This document shows, piece after piece, positions 1 through 5,654 of a DNA stretch of 11,589 nt (the first letter of the stretch is position 1; each line of letters starts with the position of its first letter). The stretch spans positions 1 to 11,589 of the forward strand of contig JAFLJW010000122.1 of the NCBI GenBank assembly GCA_022712815.1, read 5' to 3'. The notes below the pieces were generated by a model. It worked only from the letters and a program-made list of their open reading frames with translations, ran no database searches and was not told the origin of the DNA. The DNA comes from Pseudodesulfovibrio sp. GTDB lineage: Bacteria > Desulfobacterota > Desulfovibrionia > Desulfovibrionales > Desulfovibrionaceae. The position numbers were made by a program, and so were the translations under genes.

Positions 1-69
1 TGGCACACCAGCTTCGGCTTGCTTCAGAATATTTAGGATTTGGCTGTCAGAATAACGTGATTTCTTCAT
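1..69 (-). CDS. IS3-family transposase OrfA, N-terminal fragment (runs off left edge)
   Basis: Read on the - strand, an ATG at 69-67 opens a frame that stays open to the window edge: MKKSRYSDSQILNILKQAE and four more residues. This is the characteristic start of the small helix-turn-helix protein OrfA of IS3-family elements; the family pattern is MKKSR-[FY]-[ST]-[ED]-x-Q-I-x-x-I-L-K-x-A-E-A-G. OrfA binds the element's ends and is normally fused to the DDE recombinase OrfB by programmed -1 frameshifting; that part lies outside the window. A good ribosome binding site (AGGAG on the - strand, about 77-81 on +) precedes the ATG at normal spacing. The gene is cut by the window edge, so intactness cannot be judged. 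It points away from the neighbouring broken gene. Confidence 0.85.
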   Translation of the reverse strand, partial: MKKSRYSDSQILNILKQAEAGVP

Positions 70-139
70 GTAAAATCTCCTACGTTTTGTTTACGAGAAA
101 ATTCTACTTTTCAGAACTATTAATTTTCGGGGGGATTAC
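1..139 (-). mobile_element. IS3-family insertion sequence, one terminus
   Basis: From OrfA the element continues about 70 bases to its tip. Read outward on the - strand the tip is GTAATCCCCCCGAAAATTAA, resembling IS3-family ends, which commonly run TGTA, a few bases, a C-tract, then CGAAAAT. The boundary is placed at about 138-140 because a caspase-like reading frame that must once have extended further left begins making sense right there, and a stop codon in that frame lies inside the element at 121-123. The canonical terminal TG is not perfect here (GG or GT). The other end and any target duplication lie outside the window, so the exact boundary is uncertain by a few bases. Confidence 0.75.
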
Positions 140-1876
140 CCTCCCGGCTCAGAAATCCGGTCAATGATGCGAAGGATATTGCCAGCGCGTTGAGAAAGCT
201 GGGGTTTGATGTCATTCTCAAGACCAATGCCACGCGGCGGCAGATGGTTTCGGCTGTCTCGTCCTTTGGCCGCAAGGCCTCCGGGGCGGAGGTCGCGCTG
301 TTTTTCTATGCGGGTCACGGTATGCAGGTGAATGGGGCCAACTACCTTATTCCCGTTGGAGCCAGCGTGGAAAGTTCGGCAGATGTGGAGTTCGAGGCCA
401 TGAAGGCCAACCGGATTTTGGCGCAGATGGAGAATGCCGATGCCAAGGTGAATCTGGTTATCCTCGATGCCTGTCGTGACAATCCCTTTCAGTCTTTCCG
501 TTCGGCCTCGCGTGGTTTGGCCATGGTCCGGGCCGTGTCCGGCAGTGTCATTGTCTATGCCACCGCACCCGGAGACGTGGCTGCCGATGGCAAGGGGCGC
601 AACAGCCCCTTTACCCGCGACCTCTTGAAACACATTGCCACGCCGGGACTGACGGTCAAAGGCGTGTTCAACAAGACCGGGGCCGGAGTCTCCCGTGCAA
701 CCAAGGGGCGGCAGTCACCGTGGATCAATTCATCCTTGTATGAGGATTTCTATCTGGTCGCCGAGGGTTCCACTTACGGCGCACCGGTTTCCCAGCCTTC
801 GAATATGGGTTCTCTTCGCCTTGAGTCCGAGCCTTCGGGCGCACAGATATTTTTGAACGGCAACCGCATTGGCCGAACTCCAAAGATAGTGGACGGTCTG
901 CCGACTGGCCGCGTGACCGTTGAGGCGCGGATGGATGGCTATGAATCACAGAAGAAGATAATATCCGTTTCCGGTGGTCGGTCCGCGCATGTGGGCTTTG
1001 CGTTGAGCGAGGTTTTTTCGGACGGCAAAAACGACGGAGAGCGACAGGTGCAGGTGGATTACGATGAAGCTCAAGTTCGCTATAGATTGGCCGACTCCCA
1101 ACTTGGCGGTGCCATCGGTTTTTACCGAAGACATAAAGATGCCACTTCTGTTGAAGCATGCAACCGATGGGACGCTGGGGGCCGGGTTGTAAATATCAAA
1201 CAATTTCAACGGAAAGTCGTTCAGGGTAAAGGATGGCAGATCGTCATAAGAGGAACTGAAAAAGAATCGGCGGAATGGACGTGGTTCTTACATCAGACAA
1301 CGGTTCGGCAAAGGCCAATACACCTGGCTCCACGTACACCGACCCGACCACGGGCATAGAGTTCGTGTGGGTTCCGGGCGGGTGCTTCCAGATGGGTAGC
1401 AATGACAGTGATGCTGATGATGACGAGCAGCCTGTGCATGAGGTGTGCGTGGATGGTTTCTGGATGGGCAAGTATGAAGTGACGCAATCCGAGTGGAAGC
1501 GTGTCATGGGGAGCAATCCATCCCACTTCAAAGGTGATCTCAAGCCTGTTGAACAAGTGTTCTGGAATGACGCACAGAAGTTCATCAAGCGGCTGAACGC
1601 CAAGGGCAATGGTACGTTCCGGTTGCCCACGGAAGCCGAATGGGAATATGCGGCCCGTTCCGGCGGCAGGAATGAGAAATACTCTGGCGGTAATGATATT
1701 GATCGCGTGGCTTGGCATGGTTCCAACAGTGGTGCGAATATGTTTACAGCGATAGCATTGATCGTGGTGGTAGCTGGGACAGCAAACCGGGGTACGTCCG
1801 GTCAACCTATAGCCCCTTGTTCGTTCCTCTTGACGCGCTCAAGGTCCTTGGCTTCCGTCTCCTCAGAACCAATTAG
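139..1876 (+). pseudogene. Caspase-like peptidase (C14) + PEGA + FGE/SUMF-domain protein, decayed
   Basis: Frame one, from 139 to about 1260, starts mid-domain with LRNPVNDAKDIASAL, the motif just after the first strand of bacterial caspase-like domains. The dyad is intact: His in YAGHG (codon 316-318) and Cys in ILDACRDNPF (472-474). A PEGA domain follows (about 811-1005: GSLRLESEPSGAQIFLNG, PTGRVTVEARMDGY). 1006-1260 is unassigned linker. An FGE/SUMF domain then continues one frame over (from about 1264: EFVWVPGGCFQMGS, GFWMGKYEVTQSEW, FRLPTEAEWEYAARSGG). At about 1730 it jumps again to a third frame, reading CEYVYSDS, RGGSWDSKPGYVRS and GFRLLRTN, stop 1874-1876. The usual NAFGLYDMHGNVWEW stretch is missing there. 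Three lesions result: 5' loss by the IS, a frameshift (compatible with one A lost from the run 1259-1263), and an internal deletion. The SUMF C-terminus lacks the Cys pair of true formylglycine enzymes, so it was probably a binding domain. The original protein was likely secreted. Confidence 0.9.
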
Positions 1877-1904
1877 CTTTTAAATTCTTACCTTTTGTCC
1901 TTTT

Positions 1905-1938
1905 GAAAGCCGTCTTGAAAAGCGGCTTTCTCTCTTTT
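1905..1938 (+). terminator. Intrinsic terminator after the caspase-SUMF pseudogene
   Basis: A perfect 8-bp stem, GAAAGCCG (1905-1912) with CGGCTTTC (1923-1930), encloses a 10-nt loop and is followed by TCTCTTTT. It lies 28 bases after the remnant's stop and would close its transcription unit. Confidence 0.8.
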
Positions 1939-1946
1939 CATGCACA

Positions 1947-2033
1947 GTTTTTTCCATATATGCGACTGTTTTTATGGCCTTCCGCCAGCGTTTCATACAA
2001 ACGCTGGAGCACGTTTGCATATATGGGGTAAAC
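1947..2033. repeat. Nested inverted repeat (17-bp outer arms, 9-bp inner hairpin)
   Basis: Outer arms GTTTTTTCCATATATGC (1947-1963) and GCATATATGGGGTAAAC (2017-2033) pair at 16 of 17 positions if two G-T wobbles are counted; the ten inner bases are perfect. Between them lies a perfect hairpin, CCAGCGTTT (1985-1993), loop CATAC, AAACGCTGG (1999-2007). A competing pairing exists between AAACG (1999-2003) and CGTTT (2012-2016). The element has no T-run behind it, so it is not an ordinary terminator. It ends immediately before an ATG at 2034. It could be a protein-binding operator, an RNA leader structure or a mobile-element relic; nothing here decides between these. Confidence 0.7.
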
Positions 2034-2186
2034 ATGGGCAGGTTTATAGCTGAGAGAGGCTTTCAACTGGTGCAAAGATGTGAAAACGGCAACACTGCCT
2101 ATTACCTAATTGAAGAAGCTGGCACACGAAGGCGAGTGCTTTTCACTTGCTTTTTTCCCCATCTAACTTACCATGAACCACAATGA
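2034..2186 (+). CDS. Doubtful 50-aa ORF of unknown function
   Basis: ATG 2034 opens a 50-codon frame (MGRFIAERGFQLVQRCENG, then NTAYYLIEEAGTRRRVLF and a short tail ending HEPQ). No known family is recognised. The core could be a small beta-rich domain, but no convincing ribosome binding site precedes it; the bases just upstream belong to the outer arm of the inverted repeat. The frame also extends upstream to an ATG at 1974 inside the repeat, which is less plausible. A terminator-like hairpin with a T-run (2132-2156) lies inside its 3' part, arguing against translation of the full ORF. It may be a gene remnant, or a small transcript ending at that hairpin. Confidence 0.3.
   Translation: MGRFIAERGFQLVQRCENGNTAYYLIEEAGTRRRVLFTCFFPHLTYHEPQ
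2132..2156 (+). terminator. Terminator-like hairpin upstream of the toxin-antitoxin pair
   Basis: GCGAGTG (2132-2138) pairs with CACTTGC (2144-2150) with one G-T wobble, loop CTTTT, followed directly by six T. It sits about 60 bases before the antitoxin start, so it could insulate the pair from upstream transcription or end a short RNA starting near the nested repeat. Confidence 0.5.
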
Positions 2187-2219
2187 CTACAAACGGATCA
2201 AAATAGTTGAGGTGATGTC

Positions 2220-2456
2220 ATGAGCGTTTCAAGTACAAGTTTTCGCACTGACCTGGAAACCCTTTCGGCTTTGGATGGTATTGCCAGGGAGATGGGCAGA
2301 AGCCGTAACTGGGTGCTCAACAAGGCTGTGCAGGATTTTATCGAATATCAGACGTGGTTCAAGCAGCAAGTCCAAAAAGGGATTGAGGCGGCAGACAACG
2401 GGGAGTTTGCCACAGATGAGGAAATGGCAGAGCTTTTCGGCAGGTTCGGGGCATAA
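2220..2456 (+). CDS. Ribbon-helix-helix (CopG/ParD-like) antitoxin
   Basis: This 78-residue protein has the layout of a CopG/ParD-type antitoxin. A short N-terminal strand (about residues 2-10, SVSSTSFR) is followed by two helices typical of the ribbon-helix-helix fold, LETLSALDGIAREMGRSRNW and VLNKAVQDFIEYQ (about 11-42). The C-terminal half is acidic (GIEAADNGEFATDEEMAELF), the part that normally wraps around the toxin. The family binds its own promoter as a dimer and neutralises the downstream toxin. The start is supported by GAGGTGA just upstream at normal spacing. The stop is three bases before the toxin ATG, so the two are a translationally linked operon. No clear operator palindrome was seen in 2187-2219. 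Confidence 0.88.
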   Translation: MSVSSTSFRTDLETLSALDGIAREMGRSRNWVLNKAVQDFIEYQTWFKQQVQKGIEAADNGEFATDEEMAELFGRFGA

Positions 2457-2459
2457 GAC

Positions 2460-2735
2460 ATGCCGCATTGGACTCTCCCTGCCAAGAGGGATTTGCAGAC
2501 ACAGATCGAGTATCTTCAACGAGAAAACCCGGCCATCGCCAGTCGCGTTGCGACGCAAATCAGGAAGGCGACGGACTCGCTGGATGCCTATCCTCAACTC
2601 GGACGGGATGGATCTGTGGAGGGAACACGAGAGCTGGTTCTTCCCCGGCTCCCTTTTATCTGCGTATACCGCTATCACAACGAGCAGGTGGAAATTCTGC
2701 GTTTTCTTCACGAGCGCATGCGTTGGCCTAAATAA
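2460..2735 (+). CDS. RelE/ParE-family toxin
   Basis: This 91-residue protein matches the RelE/ParE toxin fold in length and pattern. It has an N-terminal helical hairpin (AKRDLQTQIEYLQRENPAIA and onward to about residue 40), the conserved turn LDAYPQLGRDGSVEGTREL (about 41-60), and the closing strands LPFICVYRYHNEQVEILRFL and HERMRWP (about 63-89). Relatives either cleave ribosome-bound mRNA (RelE) or poison DNA gyrase (ParE). The sequence alone does not decide between them, though the ERMRWP ending is common among ParE-like members. It overlaps nothing, follows the antitoxin by three bases, and has no frame damage. An AAACCG/CGGTTT hairpin (2734-2750) overlaps its stop but lacks a good T-tract. 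Confidence 0.9.
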   Translation: MPHWTLPAKRDLQTQIEYLQRENPAIASRVATQIRKATDSLDAYPQLGRDGSVEGTRELVLPRLPFICVYRYHNEQVEILRFLHERMRWPK

Positions 2736-3015
2736 ACCGGCAGGCGGTTTGTGTGAGAGGAAGAGAGCAGCCGCTCAGCCCTTCCGACCCGAACAGGGAA
2801 GCCTTGCCACCTGGTCGCCTACTTTTGGTCGGTCCCGGTTGATTCTCCGAGAGCATCCAGCAGGGCTTGCAGCATGAATTCGTCAAACAACATCAGCTCC
2901 AGTCGAACCTGACGCAATCAAGTCGAAAGCGCAGGTCCCCGCCCTCTCCAAAACCCTCCGCATTCTTTCCCGCGTCACGTATTCTTTGCGTAAGTGCATC
3001 GTGAAGGGAGGCCCG
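2736..3015. other. Gene-poor spacer with a possible - strand gene relic
   Basis: No convincing gene is seen. A small hairpin (AAACCG 2734-2739, CGGTTT 2745-2750) lies at the toxin's end. On the - strand 2917-2819 a stretch of 32 codons plus stop reads LRQVRLELMLFDEFMLQALL followed by DALGESTGTDQK. It looks protein-like but has no start and is closed by an upstream stop, so it is at best the tail of a lost gene. A longer open stretch on the same strand in another frame (2893 to 3939) is an artefact of the gene at 3118. The CCGACC/GGTCGG pair (2784-2789, 2827-2832) is too short and too widely spaced to call. Confidence 0.4.
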
Positions 3016-3044
3016 TTGACGAAAGCGTGCTGTTTGTGCATAAA
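3016..3044 (+). promoter_or_regulatory. Candidate sigma70 promoter for the 3118 gene
   Basis: TTGACG (3016-3021, five of six to the -35 consensus) is separated by 17 bases from CATAAA (3039-3044, four of six to the -10). Initiation would fall near 3050, leaving a leader of about 65 bases before the ATG at 3118. The match is reasonable but untested. It would drive the first gene after the toxin-antitoxin insertion. Confidence 0.4.
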
Positions 3045-3117
3045 TATCTATCTCTGAATAGACTTTTCGTGATTGTCGAGTGTTGCAACGGGCGTAACAC
3101 ATAGAGGAGCAAGGTAT

Positions 3118-4014
3118 ATGTATCGTATCGGGGTGACCGCAAGTTTCGCATGTCTGCTGGTTCTGTTGTTTTCCTTTCCGGCCCATGCTCAGGGGCCGAA
3201 GCAATACTCCGTGGCCTCCATGATCGTAGAGGTCGAGGCCTCGGCCTGTCTTGGTCAGGAGCGGTCCCGTGCCGATACCATGAAGCTCGCCATGACCGAG
3301 GCCAAGCGCATGGCGTCCGAGCGGGTCCTGACGCATATCACCAGCGAAACCAATATCGCGGACGGCAAGCTGGTCGAGGATCTCATCAATGCCTATTCCA
3401 AGGCGACCGTCCGGATCCTCGAAGAACTGGAAAAGGGCTGGCAGCAGTCCGACGGCTCCGGCGGTTTTACGGACACCTGTTACCGGGTGAAAATCAAGGC
3501 CGAGGTTGTTCCTGCCAAGGTTGAAAACAGCAAGCCGGTTGCTCAGGTGGCCATCAACAACCCGCGCACCCCACTCCTGGTCGAGCTGTGGACCGACAAG
3601 GACATCTACCATATCGGCGATGCCATGAAGTTCTACTTTCGCGGCAACAAGCCTTTCTATGCCCGTGCGGTTTACAAGGATGCCGAGGGCAATCTGATCG
3701 AGGTCACGCCGTCCCGCAAGGCCAGATACTACAAGGGCGGGATCGTGTATGAAATTCCGGGCGACAATGACCATTTCACCCTGATGATAACCCCGCCTCT
3801 GGGGAGCGAGAAGCTGATTCTCTACACCTCCACCCGGCCCATGAACAAATACAGCGGAACGACGTCCGGCAACTGGTTCATTGTCGCTGGCGGATATGAC
3901 GATCTTGGTCTCACCACTCGCGGCCTGACCGTTCTGCAAGGCGTGCAGGGAGCCGGGAATTCCGGGGAAGCCGAGTTTGCCGAGGCTGAGGTGAAGGTCA
4001 AGGTGAAACGATGA
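3118..4014 (+). CDS. Secreted DUF4384-domain protein with LPP20/FlgT-N-like N-terminal domain
   Basis: This is a 298-residue exported protein. ATG 3118 was chosen over an in-frame start at 3073 because GAGGAG sits at ideal distance and the product then begins with a clean signal peptide (MYRIGVTASFACLLVLLFSF, cleavage after AHA at residue 24). Residues about 32-140 form an alpha/beta domain with a long charged helix (EAKRMASERVLTHI), an ADGKLVEDLINAYSKA helix and a closing strand YRVKIKAEVV, resembling LPP20/FlgT-N domains and matching the genes at 4786 and 10824. Residues about 150-245 are a DUF4384 domain (VELWTDKDIYHIGDAMKFYF, ARAVYKDAEGNLIEV, FTLMITPPLGSEKLILYTS). DUF4384 often occurs with secreted or kinase-linked caspase-type proteins, fitting the decayed caspase gene upstream. 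The molecular role is unknown. Codon use is GC-rich and the frame is intact. Confidence 0.85.
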   Translation: MYRIGVTASFACLLVLLFSFPAHAQGPKQYSVASMIVEVEASACLGQERSRADTMKLAMTEAKRMASERVLTHITSETNIADGKLVEDLINAYSKATVRILEELEKGWQQSDGSGGFTDTCYRVKIKAEVVPAKVENSKPVAQVAINNPRTPLLVELWTDKDIYHIGDAMKFYFRGNKPFYARAVYKDAEGNLIEVTPSRKARYYKGGIVYEIPGDNDHFTLMITPPLGSEKLILYTSTRPMNKYSGTTSGNWFIVAGGYDDLGLTTRGLTVLQGVQGAGNSGEAEFAEAEVKVKVKR

Positions 4015-4062
4015 TTATTTTTTATTAGGTAGTAGTCCCATTAAGGAGCTAGGAGGTTTGTT

Positions 4063-4779
4063 ATGAAACATTTTTTGGTGTTTGTAATGGCATCGTTGTT
4101 TGCTTTGGCGGGTTGCAAAGCTGCTACACAATTTCATGTTGAGGTCGATTCTCTTTCCTCATATTCTCCCAGTGTGGAGAGTACGTATCTTTTATTGCCA
4201 GGGAATAAAGACACTCAAAGAACAGACCTTCAGTTTCAGGAGTTTTCACAATATCTTAAGCGTGTCCTTGAAGAACAAGGTTTCCGTGAAGTTCATACCT
4301 TGGATGATGCTGATCTTGCTATTTTTCTTGGTTACGCGATTAGCGGCCCCAAAGAGAAGCAATATTCTTACTCCACTCCCGTTTGGGGGCAAACGGGGTA
4401 TAGTTCTTCTTCAACATACGGAACGGTAAACAGTTTTGGGAATTATTCTGGGATAACGCACCATAATCCTCAGTATGGGATTACCGGATATCAGCAGCAT
4501 TCAGGGTCATATACTCATTTTACCCGGTATATGTTTTTAAATGCTTATGATGCCCGAGAATATATGAAGACGAAGAAAGAAATACAGGTCTGGAAGACAA
4601 CGGTTACCAGCACTGGAAGCTCAAATGATTTGCGTCTTATATTTCCCTATTTGATAGCTGCGTCTAAAGATTATCTTGGGAAAAATACAGAGAATAAAAT
4701 CCAAGTGATTTTTAAAGAAAATGACCCTGCCGTCCTAAAGGTCAAGGGACAGTCTGTTGAACTGAGGAAAGGGAAGTAA
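4063..4779 (+). CDS. DUF4136-like lipoprotein with Tyr/Ser/Gly-rich insert
   Basis: The product has 238 residues. It starts with a lipoprotein signal (MKHFLVFVMASLFALAGC, lipobox LAGC with the lipidated Cys at residue 18; Lys follows). The start is fixed by AAGGAG and AGGAGG just upstream. The mature part resembles DUF4136 lipoproteins: an early strand (YLLLPGNKD), a helix FQEFSQYLKRVLEEQGFREV, the typical ADLAIFLGYAI strand, and a late VWKTTVTSTGSSNDLRLIFP segment followed by a helix. Residues about 102-152 are an insert rich in Tyr, Ser, Thr, Gly and His (YSYSTPVWGQTGYSSSSTYG, HHNPQYGITGYQQHSGSY), where family members usually have a YxYxxPxxG-type loop. Codon use is strikingly AT-rich compared with the gene before it, suggesting separate acquisition. 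The DUF assignment is by pattern memory. It is 6 bases from the following broken gene. Confidence 0.75.
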   Translation: MKHFLVFVMASLFALAGCKAATQFHVEVDSLSSYSPSVESTYLLLPGNKDTQRTDLQFQEFSQYLKRVLEEQGFREVHTLDDADLAIFLGYAISGPKEKQYSYSTPVWGQTGYSSSSTYGTVNSFGNYSGITHHNPQYGITGYQQHSGSYTHFTRYMFLNAYDAREYMKTKKEIQVWKTTVTSTGSSNDLRLIFPYLIAASKDYLGKNTENKIQVIFKENDPAVLKVKGQSVELRKGK

Positions 4780-4785
4780 GGACTC

Positions 4786-5418
4786 ATGCACATTCAGTTG
4801 AAAGTATTCATATTAGTCTTTTCTTGTATAGTTTTTTGATGTTGCTAGCATGGACGAAAGTCGAAACCATTACAGCCAGTCACACCTATGCCATGGGGGG
4901 GCAATGATTCGAAAAATGAGGCAAGACGCATGTACTTCCTTGAGGCCAAGCGTAAGGTGATCGAAAAAGCTGGAACGTATCTTTCAAGCCGGCCCCAGGG
5001 GGTCAATGGTAAATTGAGCAAGGACGAAATCAACACTTACACTGCCGCTCTTGTAAAGGCGGAGACCGCCCAGGAAGCCTGGAGTGTGAATCATTCTGGC
5101 GGCATGTCGATTTCAATGACAGTCAAAGCTCTGATTGATATTTCCAAGTTGGAGAAACAACTCAAAGCGATTAAATCAGACTCATCTGCCCAAGTGAAGA
5201 TCAAGGAACAACAGAGGAGGCTTTCACTTCTTGAAGCGCAGGTAGCATCTTTACAGAAAAGCTTGGGAGCAGCTAATGCAACTGATGCCAGCAAGTTGCG
5301 GAAAGAGCGGAATCTTGTGTTTAAAGAAATCGATGAACTGCAAGCGCGAAAGATTGCGATAATGGAAAGAATTAAAAGTGTAGGGGTTAAAGTAGAAAGC
5401 CTCATTGAATCGGAATGA
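4786..5418 (+). pseudogene. Secreted LPP20/FlgT-N-like coiled-coil protein, broken by homopolymer indels
   Basis: Three frames join into one sensible protein. From ATG 4786 (AAGGA upstream) the frame gives a signal-like start, MHIQLKVFILVFSCIVF, and stops right after the T-run 4832-4837. One more T would continue into LMLLAWTKVETITASHTYAM in the next frame. That frame stops just after the G-run 4895-4901, and one fewer G would join GGNDSKNEARRMYFLEAKRK onward to 5418. The joined product has the same domain as the gene at 10824: an Ala/Lys/Arg helix ending EKAGTYL (compare EEAGTYL), a KLSKDEINTYTAALVKAE helix (compare LERDEIMALAVGVLK), and a strand MSISMTVKALIDI. A long coiled coil follows (about 5140-5400). 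The gene is AT-rich. It may be a true pseudogene, a phase-variable gene or a sequencing artefact. If only the last frame is used, a start at 4888 would give a cytoplasmic 176-aa protein without a convincing leader. Confidence 0.75.
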
Positions 5419-5627
5419 CACCAGCAGAAGTAAGACCTCTGGTGGGAAATCTTCGATCATTCTCACGGAATATGTACAATTATCTAAGCTGGAATCATGG
5501 AATGTACTGGATAAAATTTGAAAATGGCATTGTTGCTTGTATTTTTTATGCTGGTTGTGGTGGATTTGGACCCAATAGTACTTGCTCCAATATTAAATCT
5601 CTGTCGCCAAATTGTTTGAAAAAGTAA
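5415..5627 (+). pseudogene. SmpA/OmlA-like C-terminal fragment, probably detached from the upstream gene
   Basis: This 70-codon ORF overlaps the stop of the previous frame by four bases (ATGA). It reads MTPAEVRPLVGNLRSFSRN, then YLSWNHGMYWIKFENGIVAC, and ends in a Cys/Gly-rich tail. The pattern 'GMT-x-x-EV-x-x-LVG-x-x-R ... W-x-x-FENG-x-V' is that of the SmpA/OmlA/BamE-like small alpha/beta fold, usually found as a domain of a secreted protein. It has no signal peptide or lipobox of its own. The upstream frame ends LIESE; one extra G in the GG at 5411-5412 would give LIES-G-MTPAEV and restore the glycine that normally precedes MT. I therefore infer a third single-base frame break. Alternatively it is a separate small ORF coupled by the ATGA overlap. 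Confidence 0.5.
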
Positions 5628-5654
5628 CGGACTGATCCTTTTTTAAGGTGTGGT

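Noticed and set aside
1064..1192. A 42-codon ORF (starting MKLKFAIDWPTPNLAV) in another frame within the caspase-SUMF remnant
   Set aside because: It has natural-looking codons, but it lies inside the longer open frame that continues from the PEGA domain, has no known relatives that I recognise, and could be by chance. Kept only as a hint that 1006-1260 is poorly understood.
1947..2033. Integron attC site
   Set aside because: The arms begin with GTT and end with AAC, the opposite of the attC core (RYYYAAC ... GTTRRRY), and no integrase is nearby.
2760..2835. tRNA or structured RNA in the spacer
   Set aside because: No T-loop GTTCRA motif or acceptor stem could be built; only short, widely spaced pairings.
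2275..2877. 200-codon + strand ORF over the toxin-antitoxin pair
   Set aside because: It reads the two recognised TA genes in another frame, with Arg/Ser/Pro-rich composition typical of a shadow.
2893..3939. Long - strand ORF (348 codons)
   Set aside because: It is antisense to the intact DUF4384 gene, which has a signal peptide, a good start site and domain matches; long antisense frames are common in GC-rich codon contexts.
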